Shown: positions 41,872 through 50,626 of the stretch, in pieces
Layout: each line of letters begins with the position of its first letter
How positions within the stretch are numbered: position 1 is the stretch's first letter
Assembly: GCA_027449865.1 (NCBI GenBank)
Contig: DAIDKV010000059.1
Span: 1 to 61,901 of the forward strand
Reading direction: 5' to 3'
Length of the DNA: 61,901 nt
Source of the DNA: Planctomycetales bacterium
GTDB taxonomy: Bacteria > Planctomycetota > Planctomycetia > Isosphaerales > Isosphaeraceae
Position numbers and translations under genes: made by a program
The notes under the pieces: model-generated
What the model was told of the DNA's origin: nothing
The model's input: only the letters and a program-made list of their open reading frames with translations
Database searches by the model: none

Positions 41872-43737
41872 TTATTGGGTCGCGGAGCTTAGAGAACCTG
41901 GAGAGACCGACAGGGATACGGCCTGAACCTCCGTCGGCCGGTCCGACCGAAATGCCCGGCCGGCAACGACCTCGAACCGGCGGATCGCTTGCCAGGTCAA
42001 AAGGGCCGCGAGTCCGGCGTCGATCGCCAGGCTCATGATGCCGAAGATCGCCATCCAGGCCGGGCCGTCGTCGACGTCCCAGAGCCGCCAGAACGGCGGC
42101 CACTGGGCCGAGTGGAACCGCCGGAAGAAGTGCGGGTCCATGACGAGCTTGCCGACCTCGTAGGGGGTGAAGCCCGGCCCGTCCAGGCTGGCAAACCCGT
42201 ACTTCGAGAGCACGTTCAGCACCCCCTGCCCCGAGACGTTGACGAGCAGCAGCAGCCCGATCGTCAGGAATTGCGACCGCCAGGTCGATCGGAGGAACAT
42301 CGAGACCCAGACCCCGAGCGCCGCCGCGAACCAGGCATACACGCCGACGGCGAGGACGACCGCCGGCAGGCTCGCCCAGTGGATCGCCCCCGTCATCTCG
42401 CCGCCGACCAGCAGCAGGGCGATCATCGATCCCATCCGCCCGCCCCTCCGCAACGCGCCCAGGAGCTTCGCGAGGACGATCTCGCGGCCGGTGAGGTCGG
42501 TGGCCGTCAGGCTGACCCAGGTGTCGTCCTCGTGCTCCGACGTGATCGAGGCCGCGGCTGACCCGGCGACGATCAGGGCCCCCAAAAGATAGATCAAGGG
42601 GATCACGCCCTGGAGGAACGAGAGGAAATACCATCGCTCGATGGCGCCGGCCTGCGAGGGGACGAACCGCGAGACCATCATCGGCGTGTAGCCGTGGTCC
42701 CACATCTCCAGGAGGGCCGAGAGGAATAGCTGGACGCCATTGTAGAGGAGCAGCCCGCCCAGGAGCAGCGTGAGGAGCCATCCGACACCCCGAGCAAACC
42801 CGCCCGCCCTCGACGTCTGGAGCTCCTTCCAGAGCATCGGGCGGTCTCCGATCGGCGGATGCTTCCGGTCTCGTCGCGCCGAGAGCCAGGCGCGGAGCCC
42901 GCGTCGGCGGATTGCGTCGTCCTGCCGGCGGAAGACCGGTCGGAGCTGCACCGCGGCCAGCATCGCCAGCAACGAGCCGAGGCCGGCCTGGAGGCCGATC
43001 ATCCAGCAGATCGTGGGCCGCCAATCGCGGCCCGGGGTGATCCCGCCGAGGTACAGGTCGAGGATCGTGTCGCCCGGAGAGCTGGCGACGCCCCATTCGG
43101 CCAGCCCGAGGAGGACCGAATCGACGGCCGCCAGGCCGGTCAAGGGCCCTCGCCGGAGGAGCTGCGGCACGAGCAGCCAGAGGGCTTCCAGCCCGTACGC
43201 GGCGAAGAGCGCCTCGCGAGGCCGCCGGGCGATCGTCGAGACCCAGATCGAGAGCGTCGCCAGGAACCAGGCGGTCGAGAGCGTCCCCGCGACGCCCAGC
43301 GCCACCAGCGTCGGATCGACGCCCCCCATCAGCACGAGCAGGCTCAGGACCGGGATGCTCACCCCCAGCAGGACGACCAGATAGAGCATCCGGACCATCA
43401 GCTTGCCGAGCACGATCTCCGGGCCCGTCAACCGGCTGGCGAGCAGGTAATGGAGGGTCTTCCGCCGCTTCTCGTCGGCGATGGCGCCGGCCACCAGCGC
43501 CGGCGTGAGGACCAGGACCAGGATTTCCTGCCCGGCCGCCACCGAGCCGAATGCCGTGAGGCCGAACCACGGCATCATCGCGGCCGGGATCACCCCTCCC
43601 TCGGCCGACGACCACGCCGAGTACACGGTCCAGAGGATCAGGAGCAGGACGACCCCGTAGAGCGCCCGGGTCGCGTAGAACCGCCCCCGGCGCGCTGTCA
43701 GCAACATTTCGAACGCGAAGACCGGCCCGGGGAGCAT
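41872..43737 (-). CDS. ABC-2 type permease with internally duplicated architecture
   Basis: The ATG at 43737 with GGAGG upstream gives 621 residues. It has about a dozen membrane helices in two halves. Each half has the same cytoplasmic signature: GAIADEKRRKTLHYLLASRL then TGPEIVLGKL in the first, and ASITSEHEDDTWVSLTATDL then TGREIVLAKL in the second. This is the GldF/ABC-2 permease type, and the repetition suggests fusion of two permease units. No ATP-binding partner is adjacent; the nearest upstream gene is atpG. The substrate is unknown. Confidence 0.8.
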   Translation of the reverse strand: MLPGPVFAFEMLLTARRGRFYATRALYGVVLLLILWTVYSAWSSAEGGVIPAAMMPWFGLTAFGSVAAGQEILVLVLTPALVAGAIADEKRRKTLHYLLASRLTGPEIVLGKLMVRMLYLVVLLGVSIPVLSLLVLMGGVDPTLVALGVAGTLSTAWFLATLSIWVSTIARRPREALFAAYGLEALWLLVPQLLRRGPLTGLAAVDSVLLGLAEWGVASSPGDTILDLYLGGITPGRDWRPTICWMIGLQAGLGSLLAMLAAVQLRPVFRRQDDAIRRRGLRAWLSARRDRKHPPIGDRPMLWKELQTSRAGGFARGVGWLLTLLLGGLLLYNGVQLFLSALLEMWDHGYTPMMVSRFVPSQAGAIERWYFLSFLQGVIPLIYLLGALIVAGSAAASITSEHEDDTWVSLTATDLTGREIVLAKLLGALRRGGRMGSMIALLLVGGEMTGAIHWASLPAVVLAVGVYAWFAAALGVWVSMFLRSTWRSQFLTIGLLLLVNVSGQGVLNVLSKYGFASLDGPGFTPYEVGKLVMDPHFFRRFHSAQWPPFWRLWDVDDGPAWMAIFGIMSLAIDAGLAALLTWQAIRRFEVVAGRAFRSDRPTEVQAVSLSVSPGSLSSATQ

Positions 43738-43872
43738 CGCTTCACCTCCGTTCCTGGCAACCTCCGACGGTTGTCCAGGATAGCCGCCCGGCGAGCCCGG
43801 CGGAAGGGAGGATCGGCGGCCCGGCGTTCGAGGGGAAAGCCGGCCGTCGCAACCCCTCAAACAAACTTACGA

Positions 43873-43890
43873 ATATTCAATATTGAATAT
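43873..43890. promoter_or_regulatory. AT-only 18-bp palindrome in the atpG-permease gap
   Basis: ATATTCAATATTGAATAT is a perfect 18-base palindrome in a gap that is otherwise GC-rich. Together with CGAAT (43870) and ATTCG (43896) it could form a larger hairpin. It lies 82 bases past the atpG stop and about 136 bases before the permease start. It could be a repressor site for the permease promoter or part of a transcript end. Confidence 0.45.
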
Positions 43891-43971
43891 GAAAGATTCG
43901 ATGCAGAAAGAGGGATTCGAGGCGGGGGGCCTTGCCATCGCGGCGGAGGTCCCGGTCGGTCGCCCCGGGTG

Positions 43972-44901
43972 TCACTGGAGCGCGGCAGCGGCGCCGACGA
44001 TGTCGGCCAGCTCGCGGGTGATCTGCGACTGCCGGGCGCGGTTGTACTGTCGGGTCAGCGACTTGACCAGGTCGTCAGCGTTCTTGGTCGCCCCGCCCAT
44101 GGCGACCATTCGCGCGATCTGCTCGCTGACGGCCGCGTCGAGGAAGCACTTGAAGAGGCGGACCTTGAACGAGACGGGGACGAGTTCCTCAAGAATGCTG
44201 GCGGGGTCGGGGAGGAATTCGTAGGGGACGCGTGTCTTCTTCCTGCCGGAAGCGGCGTCCTCGGGTGTGGTCGCCTTCCTGGATTGGCGGACCGACGGGG
44301 CTGCCTGGCCGAGCTCGGCCGTCGCGACAGGGAGCAAGGTCTGCACGGTGGCAATCTGCCGGGACGTCGAGAAAAACTGGGTATAGGCGACGTCGAGCCG
44401 GTCGATGGAGCCGTCCAGGTAGAGCCGGATGTACTTCTCGGCGAGGGTCTCGACCTCCTCGTACTGAGGCCGGTCCTCGAACTGCGTGTAGGCGGCCTCG
44501 ACCGCCTGGCGTCGGAAGCGGAAGTAGTTGATCCCGCGCTTGCCGGCTACCTCGATTTTCGTATCGATTCCGGCGGTCTGGTCGTCGAGCAGCCGGGCGT
44601 TCGCGATCCGGAGGACGTTGCCGTTATAGGCACCCGCCAGGCCCCGGTTGCTGGTCAGGACCAGCAGGAGCGATCGCTTCACCGGCTCGCGCCGGATCAG
44701 CAGCGGATGCGAGGCTTCGGCGGAGGTCTCGCGGAGATCGGCCACCAGCTCGGCGATCTTCCGAGTGAACGCCTCGGCCTCCGTGGCCCGATTCAGGGCC
44801 TTGCGGAACCGGTTGGTGGCGATCAGCTCCATGGTCCGCGTGATCTTGCGGATGTTCTCGACCGCCTTGCGGCGCTTGATGATCGCTCGTGCTTTTGCCA
44901 T
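43972..44901 (-). CDS. atpG: ATP synthase F1 subunit gamma
   Basis: The 309-residue protein begins MAKARAIIKRRKAVENIRKI with the conserved TRTMELIATNRFRKAL helix, has LLVLTSNRGLAGAYNGNVLR, and ends in the C-terminal helix ARQSQITRELADIVGAAAAL. These are the standard N- and C-terminal helices of the rotating gamma shaft. A 45-residue insertion (about residues 190-235, containing SVRQSRKATTPEDAASGRKK) lies in the middle. It is the last atp gene of the operon here; the beta and epsilon genes that usually follow are absent. Confidence 0.95.
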   Translation of the reverse strand: MAKARAIIKRRKAVENIRKITRTMELIATNRFRKALNRATEAEAFTRKIAELVADLRETSAEASHPLLIRREPVKRSLLLVLTSNRGLAGAYNGNVLRIANARLLDDQTAGIDTKIEVAGKRGINYFRFRRQAVEAAYTQFEDRPQYEEVETLAEKYIRLYLDGSIDRLDVAYTQFFSTSRQIATVQTLLPVATAELGQAAPSVRQSRKATTPEDAASGRKKTRVPYEFLPDPASILEELVPVSFKVRLFKCFLDAAVSEQIARMVAMGGATKNADDLVKSLTRQYNRARQSQITRELADIVGAAAALQ

Positions 44902-44996
44902 GGTATCGGGGGGCTAAAAGATGGGTAGGGCGGTGGCGGCCCAACGATCTCGGAGATCGCCGATGAGCCGCGCCCGCCCTTCAACCCGCGTGGGGA

Positions 44997-46661
44997 TTAG
45001 CTTTTCCAGGTGCCCTTGAACTCGGTGATCGCGGCGCGGAGATCGGCCTCGATCTGCGATGTCATTTTCTGGTCGAGAGCCAGGGCGTCGCGAATGCCCG
45101 CCTTCTGCTCCCGGATGTAGCGGAGCAGATCCGCCTCGAACCGCTGCACCGCTCGGCGCTCGACATCGTCGAGATAGCCTTCAATGCCCGCGAAGAGGCT
45201 GATCACCTGATCGATGACATTCAGGGGCTGGTACTGCGGCTGCTTGAGGAGCTCGACCATTCGGTAGCCCCGGTCAAGCTGGCGCTGGGTTGCCTTGTCC
45301 AGCTCGGTGCCGAGCTGCGCGAAGGCCTCCAGCTCTCGGAACGCGGCCAGGTCGAGCCGGAGGCCGCCGGCCACCTTCTTCATCGCCGGGATCTGAGCCT
45401 TGCCACCGACGCGCGAGACACTGATACCGACATCGATCGCCGGGCGGACGCCCGCGAAGAAGAGGTCGGGCGACAGGTAGATCTGCCCGTCCGTGATCGA
45501 GATCACGTTGGTTGGGATGTAAGCCGAGACCTCGCCCTCGAGCGTCTCAATGATCGGCAGCGCCGTCAGCGATCCGCCCGACTTGGCCGTCTTCATCACC
45601 TTGTGCCCCTGAGGATAGTGCTCCTTCAGGGCGTGATTGGCCTCTTCGTGCCCAGGGACGCCGATGTAGAACTTGCCGTCAACACCGGACTGATCGTGGA
45701 CGGACTCGGGGGCTGTGCCCTCGGGGACGATCACGTAGTGGTTGGCGAGCTTGGCCGACCGCTCGAGCAACCGAGAGTGCGCGTAGAAGATATCGCCGGG
45801 GAAGGCCTCGCGACCCGGCGGGCGGCGGAGCAACAACGAGACCTCGCGGTAGGCGACGGCCTGCTTGGAGAGGTCGTCGTAGATGACCAGCGTCGGCATC
45901 CCCTTTTCGTACATGAAGTACTCGGCCATGGCGCAGCCGGCGTACGGGGCGATGTACTGCATGGGGGCCGGGTCGCTGGCGCCGGCGGCGACCACGATGG
46001 TGTAGTCCATCGCGCCGTGACGGCGAAGGACGTCGACCAGCCCGGCCGTCGTCGACTCCTTTTGCGCGACGGCGACGTACACGCAGATGACACCGGTCCC
46101 CTTCTGGTTGAGGATGGCGTCGATCGCGATCGCCGTTTTGCCGGTCTTGCGGTCACCGATGATCAGCTCGCGCTGGCCTCGTCCGATCGGGATCATGGCG
46201 TCGATCGCCTTGATACCGGTCTGGAGCGGTTCGTCGACCGGCTGCCGATCGGCGATACCGGGCGCTGGCGATTCGAGGGCGCGGGTCATCTCGGTTGGGA
46301 TGGCGCCCTGCTCGTCGATCGGCTCGCCGATCGCATTGACCACGCGGCCGATCATCGCCTCGCCGACCGGGACGCGGAGGAGTTCGCCGGTCGCGGTGAC
46401 GGTGTCGCCTTCCTCGATTCCGGTGTACTCGCCGAGGATCATCACGCCGACCGAGGATTCCTCGAGGTTCAGCGCGATTCCCTTGACGCCGTTTTCGAAG
46501 GTGACCATCTCGCCGGCCATCAGCCCGGAGAGGCCATAGACGCGGGCGATGCCGTCGCCGACCTCGAGGACCTGACCGACCTCGCTCCGCGTGACCTCGG
46601 GGGAGAACTGCTCGATCTCACGCTGGATGACTGAACTGATCTCGTCGGCTCTGAATCTCAT
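44997..46661 (-). CDS. atpA: ATP synthase F1 subunit alpha
   Basis: The 554-residue subunit has the beta-barrel start [20 protein letters not shown], Walker [14 protein letters not shown] and the conserved catalytic-interface Arg in [11 protein letters not shown]. It is somewhat longer than the usual 500-515 residues, the extra lying at the N-terminus and near the C-terminus. Its start overlaps the end of the delta gene by 44 bases. Forms the alpha3beta3 head with the beta subunit, which must be encoded elsewhere. Confidence 0.96.
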   Translation of the reverse strand: MRFRADEISSVIQREIEQFSPEVTRSEVGQVLEVGDGIARVYGLSGLMAGEMVTFENGVKGIALNLEESSVGVMILGEYTGIEEGDTVTATGELLRVPVGEAMIGRVVNAIGEPIDEQGAIPTEMTRALESPAPGIADRQPVDEPLQTGIKAIDAMIPIGRGQRELIIGDRKTGKTAIAIDAILNQKGTGVICVYVAVAQKESTTAGLVDVLRRHGAMDYTIVVAAGASDPAPMQYIAPYAGCAMAEYFMYEKGMPTLVIYDDLSKQAVAYREVSLLLRRPPGREAFPGDIFYAHSRLLERSAKLANHYVIVPEGTAPESVHDQSGVDGKFYIGVPGHEEANHALKEHYPQGHKVMKTAKSGGSLTALPIIETLEGEVSAYIPTNVISITDGQIYLSPDLFFAGVRPAIDVGISVSRVGGKAQIPAMKKVAGGLRLDLAAFRELEAFAQLGTELDKATQRQLDRGYRMVELLKQPQYQPLNVIDQVISLFAGIEGYLDDVERRAVQRFEADLLRYIREQKAGIRDALALDQKMTSQIEADLRAAITEFKGTWKS

Positions 46662-47256
46662 GCGTCTTCCCTTCGATCAGGCGATGGCGGAGCTTCGCGA
46701 GACGGCTCCGGACCGACGCGTCGTAGAGCTGGTCGCCGATCTGGACGACCAGTCCCCCGATCAACGCGGGGTCGGTGGAAAAACTCAGGATGGGAGTGCC
46801 GGCGACCAGCCCCGAGAGGCTGTCGCGCAGGGCGGTGATCTGATCGTCGCCCAGCGGAACGACCGAGCGGACCAGGACGGGAATCCGGCGATTCCGGCGG
46901 TCCCAGGCCAGTCGGGCCTCGGCCGCGACGGCCCGGATCAGGCCGAGTCGGCCATGCCGGTTGAGGACGCGGAGGAATCGGAGCATCAGGTCGGACGCTC
47001 GCCCGCCCAGCACCTCGACGAGGATACGGTCGCGTTCCGACGTTGGAACGCGTTCGGTCGCCATCATCTCGGCGAAGCGGGGGAATCGTCCGAAGACCTC
47101 GGCCACGACTTCTTCCAGCTCCTCGATCGCGGGATCGACCTGGCCCTGTTTCTCGGCGGCATCAAGGAGGGCCTGGGCGTAGCGCCGGGAGACGGCGATC
47201 ACCGTGTCGTCGCCAAGGTCGAGTTCGACGTTTGCGGCGGTCGGCTCGGCGGTCAT
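46618..47256 (-). CDS. atpH: ATP synthase F1 subunit delta
   Basis: The 212-residue protein has the OSCP/delta pattern: [19 protein letters not shown] in the N-terminal helical domain and [20 protein letters not shown] with [20 protein letters not shown] in the C-terminal domain. It connects F1 to the peripheral stalk. It overlaps the b-subunit gene by 4 bases at its start and the alpha gene by 44 bases at its end. Confidence 0.92.
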   Translation of the reverse strand: MTAEPTAANVELDLGDDTVIAVSRRYAQALLDAAEKQGQVDPAIEELEEVVAEVFGRFPRFAEMMATERVPTSERDRILVEVLGGRASDLMLRFLRVLNRHGRLGLIRAVAAEARLAWDRRNRRIPVLVRSVVPLGDDQITALRDSLSGLVAGTPILSFSTDPALIGGLVVQIGDQLYDASVRSRLAKLRHRLIEGKTHEIQSRRDQFSHPA

Positions 47257-47939
47257 GCGTGAGACCCTCCGTGTCCGTTCGCCGAGGCGGCCGGAAGCTC
47301 GCGGATGGCGGCGTCGAGAAGACGTCGGTGGTCGTCGGCGGAGAGTTCGGAAGCGAGCACCCTTCCGGCGACCGAGACGGCGGTCTCGGCGGCCTTCTGC
47401 CAGATTTCGGCGAGTGCCTGGTCGCGAGCCGTGGCGATGTCGCGCTGAGCGCGTTGCCGGGCGGCCTCCGCTTCGTCCTGAGCCTGCCGGATCATCTTGT
47501 CGGCGGTCACCTGGGCGTCTTGCCGGGCCTTGTCGAGGATGGCACGAACCTCGTCGGCGGCCCGGTCCATCTGGCGACGGTGCTCGGCGAGCAAGCTTTC
47601 GCTTTCGCTTCGAGCCCGCTCGGTCTCCTCCAGAACGTGCTGGAGGTGATGTTCCCGCTGGCCGAGGGCCTGAAGCAGGGGGCCCCAGGCGTACTTGCCG
47701 AGCAGGAGGAGCAGTCCGACGAAGACCAGCAGGGTCCAGAAGGAGAGCGCCGGCTGGACTTCCATCGGGTTGGGGTTTCCGGAGTGAGCGGAGGCCTCGG
47801 TCGCCGCGTGCCCCTCCGGAGCGGCGGATGCCGCGGGAGCGTGGGCCTGGGGCGCCGCCAGTGCGGCGGGGCCGAGGAAGGCCAGAATCAGGGCGAGGAG
47901 GCCCCCCGCCGTTCGAATCGCATTCGATCGACGCAGCAT
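47253..47939 (-). CDS. atpF: ATP synthase F0 subunit b
   Basis: The 228-residue protein carries the usual membrane helix (LSFWTLLVFVGLLLLLGKY) followed by the long charged dimerising helix (EETERARSESESLLAEHRRQ onward). Unusually, about 60 residues precede it, including a signal-like segment (GGLLALILAFLGPAALA) and an Ala/His-rich stretch. A cleaved leader before subunit b is known in some lineages. Forms the peripheral stalk with delta. Confidence 0.92.
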   Translation of the reverse strand: MLRRSNAIRTAGGLLALILAFLGPAALAAPQAHAPAASAAPEGHAATEASAHSGNPNPMEVQPALSFWTLLVFVGLLLLLGKYAWGPLLQALGQREHHLQHVLEETERARSESESLLAEHRRQMDRAADEVRAILDKARQDAQVTADKMIRQAQDEAEAARQRAQRDIATARDQALAEIWQKAAETAVSVAGRVLASELSADDHRRLLDAAIRELPAASANGHGGSHA

Positions 47940-48030
47940 GATAATCTCTCGGGTCGCGCGGGGGATCGGGTCGGTAGGCGTCTCGCGGGGCGGCGGCCCG
48001 GCTCGCCCCGCCTCAACGCCTGGACTCCAC

Positions 48031-48327
48031 TCACTTGATCAGGATGATCAGCAGCGCGAAGCACGTCACACCCTCGATCAGCGCCGCGGCGATGATCATC
48101 GAGGTGTTGATGTTGCTGGCAATCTCCGGCTGCCGCGCCATGCTCTCCAGGGCACCCTTGCCCAGGATGCCGATCCCCACTCCCGCCCCGACGATCGCCA
48201 CGCCGGCGCCGAGGGCCGCCAGATCAATCATCGGACCGGCCGCGGGGGCGGTGCCCTGGGCGCTGGCGGTCCCGTCGGCCAGGAGGAAGAGCGCCCCGGC
48301 CAGCACGATCGACTTGATCCAATTCAT
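48031..48327 (-). CDS. atpE: ATP synthase F0 subunit c
   Basis: Start set at ATG 48327 (MNWIKSIVLAG); the frame is open upstream but reads as basic, repeat-like sequence. The 98 residues comprise a signal-like N-terminal helix followed by the two ring helices: LAALGAGVAIVGAGVGIGIL, the RQPE loop, and SMIIAAALIEGVTCFALLI with the proton-carrying Glu. The residue after the Glu is Gly rather than Ser or Thr, which suggests protons rather than sodium as the coupling ion. The N-terminal leader is longer than in standard c subunits. Confidence 0.92.
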   Translation of the reverse strand: MNWIKSIVLAGALFLLADGTASAQGTAPAAGPMIDLAALGAGVAIVGAGVGIGILGKGALESMARQPEIASNINTSMIIAAALIEGVTCFALLIILIK

Positions 48328-48704
48328 CGGAATCTCGACTCCCCTAAAGTCTGGAAAGGCCACAAACCAGGCGGGATGAGGCCCAACGTCCGCCACCCCG
48401 ATCGCCGCGGGGGACGCCTCGGGCGCCCGCCCTCCGGGCCGGTTCCGCCGCTTCGATTTCCTCTCGGCCGGCCGGATCCGTCCCATGCCGCGTCCCCCGG
48501 ACGCCGATCGATTTCTCTCCGGTCGAGGAGAGAGCCCGATCACCGGGCGTCGGCGGGTCACGCCAAGGATCTTCTCAATGGTATTCGGCTGCCACGAGCC
48601 CAGGATCCCGGTCCAACGGCCGGTCCAGGGCCATGCGTGAGCCCCGATCCAGCCCGGGTCCTCGCCCGGAACCACACGATTCCATCCCCATCCCCGAACC
48701 TAGC
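48328..48704. other. Long atpB-atpE spacer with hairpin
   Basis: 377 bases between the a- and c-subunit genes, long for an otherwise tightly packed operon. It holds a perfect 7-base hairpin, TCTCTCC (48514-48520) and GGAGAGA (48527-48533), with a 6-base loop. The GGGGAG close to the atpE start is the likely ribosome site. The spacer may contain an internal promoter or RNA-processing signal to raise c-subunit output; I could not identify promoter boxes. Confidence 0.4.
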
Positions 48705-49643
48705 CTAGTGCGGGTGGATCGCCGACCCGATGAAGAGGGCCGAAAGGAACGTGAAGATATACGCTTGCAGCACCGCCACGAACAACTCAAGAACGCTCAG
48801 CAGGATGACACCCCCGAGGCTGGCCGGCACCACGAAATACTGTAAGGTCGTGCCCCAGACCGTCAGGATGAACCCCAGGATGACCGTCAGCACCACGTGT
48901 CCCGCGAACATGTTCGCGAACAACCGGACGCTCAGTACGATGTGGCGGATGAAGAGTCCCGCGATCTCGATGAAAAACATCAGTCCCCAGAGTGCCGGCC
49001 GAATCAGCGCGGGCACTTCCATGTGGGGGACCAACGCCACCCAGAACCCAGCCGCCCCCATCTCCTTCATCCCCGAGTAGAGGACCACGCCGAGGGTCAT
49101 CAGGGCGAGGACGGCCGTCACATTGATGTTGCCGGTCGCGGAGGCACCGCCGGGAATCATCCCAAGCAGGTTATTGAACAGGACGAAAAAGAAGACCGTC
49201 CACAGGTAAGGCAGGAACCGGTCGGCCGCTGGACCGCCGATCGCCGGGCGGGCGACCTCGTCCCGAATGAACAGGAGCAGCGTTTCGACCAGGTTCATGA
49301 ACCAGCCGCGACTGACCTGATTTCGCGAGATGTGCCGAACGGTCGGCACCAGCACGACCACCATCAGCAGCCCGGCGATCAGCTCCATCACCATGAATTT
49401 GGTGAACGGCCAGGGCAGGGTCAGGCTTGTCTCGAACGTCCCGGGATTCCACCAGGGGAGCTCGATGGTGGCCCGGTCCAGTACGTGGCTCAGTGGGCTT
49501 TCGGAGTGTCCAGGCATCTTCGTTCTACCAGTGACTTTCTTCTTCGATCGGGCCGTTTCCTTGAGCCTCTCCGGGGCCCCGTCCGGTCGGGGTTCGGAGC
49601 CGCCGGCGATCGGTCGGGGCCGTTCGCTTCGGGGGGCCGTCAT
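48705..49643 (-). CDS. atpB: ATP synthase F0 subunit a
   Basis: The membrane protein has the diagnostic helices FLPYLWTVFFFVLFNNLLGM and HIVLSVRLFANMFAGHVVLT, the latter with the essential Arg. The start at 49643 is preferred because its ATG shares its A with the TGA of the upstream AtpZ/AtpI-like gene (TGATG). This gives 312 residues with about 42 polar residues before the conserved part. An ATG at 49517 (MPGHSESPLSH) is the alternative and would give a more usual length. Second gene of the operon. Confidence 0.93.
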   Translation of the reverse strand: MTAPRSERPRPIAGGSEPRPDGAPERLKETARSKKKVTGRTKMPGHSESPLSHVLDRATIELPWWNPGTFETSLTLPWPFTKFMVMELIAGLLMVVVLVPTVRHISRNQVSRGWFMNLVETLLLFIRDEVARPAIGGPAADRFLPYLWTVFFFVLFNNLLGMIPGGASATGNINVTAVLALMTLGVVLYSGMKEMGAAGFWVALVPHMEVPALIRPALWGLMFFIEIAGLFIRHIVLSVRLFANMFAGHVVLTVILGFILTVWGTTLQYFVVPASLGGVILLSVLELFVAVLQAYIFTFLSALFIGSAIHPH

Positions 49644-49984
49644 CAGGGGCCGGGGCGCCTCTCGCGTGAGCCCCCGTTCGACGCCGGCTGGCCCGTCCCG
49701 CCCGGCATTCGGCTCGCCATCTTCACCGCATGAAACATCCCGGTGAGGAATCCGAGCACGACACCCACGACCGTAACTGCGGGCTTCGTCCCGAGCCACG
49801 TATCCAGGCCATATCCGGCCGCCGCGGGCAGAGCGAATTCCAGTCCGATCGTTGTGACTCGCGAGGCGAGATCAAGGCCGATGGCCAGCGAGGAGCGCCG
49901 ATCGGGTTGCTTGCTCAAGCCTGACTCCCGCACGATCGCCGGGCCCGCGCGGGCCACTCGATCCGGCCACCCCTGGAGAAGCAT
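49643..49984 (-). CDS. AtpZ/AtpI-like F0F1-associated membrane protein
   Basis: A small protein of 113 residues with two membrane helices (IGLEFALPAAAGYGLDTWLG and VTVVGVVLGFLTGMFHAVKM) and the AtpZ-type LG-TKP turn between them. It is the first gene of the atp operon, as usual for AtpI/AtpZ, which help assemble the c-ring or carry magnesium. The ATG at 49984 has GGAG very close to it; a TTG at 49918 with GGGAG at better spacing is a plausible alternative (91 residues). Confidence 0.75.
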   Translation of the reverse strand: MLLQGWPDRVARAGPAIVRESGLSKQPDRRSSLAIGLDLASRVTTIGLEFALPAAAGYGLDTWLGTKPAVTVVGVVLGFLTGMFHAVKMASRMPGGTGQPASNGGSRERRPGP

Positions 49985-50009
49985 GCTCCAGAGTGGCCAC
50001 CGAGTAAGA

Positions 50010-50039
50010 AATCTATCCTCCCCGAAGAGTAGCTGTCAA
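50010..50039 (-). promoter_or_regulatory. Predicted atp operon promoter
   Basis: On the minus strand a perfect -35 TTGACA (50034-50039) is followed after 18 bases by TAGATT (50010-50015). Transcription would start near 50003, about 20 bases before the first ATG of the operon. Confidence 0.5.
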
Positions 50040-50626
50040 CCGGCAGCCGCCCCTTTGAGAATTTTTTCACGAAGTCGGCGCCTCGGGGCTTTCGCTTCGC
50101 GTCGGTGTCCGATTCCGTACACAATCCCCGTGCGACGATTGACAGACATCGGCCGGATATGTTATTTCCTACCCAGGCGAAGCGGGTGTCGGCGTTTTGA
50201 GAAATTTCCGACATGGCCCGAATTGGTCGATCCACTCATCCGGGGGCGTGCCATGCTTCCAACCCTGCGTGAGAGCCCCTCCTGACGGACGAATGGTGCG
50301 GCGGTGGTCCCTGAGATGGGGCTGCCGGCCGCTTTTTTTGTTTCGGGGCCTTTGGTGGATCGGGCTCATCGTCAGACCGCCCGCTGATCGAATCCAGCAG
50401 AGCCTTTCCCTCGGTTCTGCCTCCGCTTCCAAAGGGTCTGTTGCAGGAATCGAGTCGAGGCGCAGGGAGGCCGGTCCAGGGGACAGGGTCGAGGCCCCGT
50501 GCGCAATGTCAGTCCGGGATGCATGGAATCTTCCGGATCGGTCCACTCACGGATGATCATCGAACGCATTACAACCACCCTCGCGGGACTCATCTTGGAC
50601 GTCGCGGGGTGTCGGAGTGGTACCGT
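50040..50626. other. Divergent intergenic region before the DUF4912 gene
   Basis: About 590 bases with no supportable gene. On the plus strand a TTGACA (50139-50144) stands alone, with only a weak -10 (TTATTT) 17 bases on, too far upstream to be sure it drives the DUF4912 gene. The open frame that continues upstream of 50627 has no ribosome site and unlikely composition. No RNA structure was recognised. Confidence 0.4.

Noticed and set aside
41864-43615. Minus-strand 583-codon frame overlapping the ABC permease
   Set aside because: Off-frame of the permease: very Gly/Arg/Pro-rich with no membrane helices, while the neighbouring frame has a dozen.
49644-49799. Longer N-terminus for the ATP synthase a subunit
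   Set aside because: It would lie within the coding sequence of the AtpZ/AtpI-like gene; the TGATG overlap at 49643 marks a better start.
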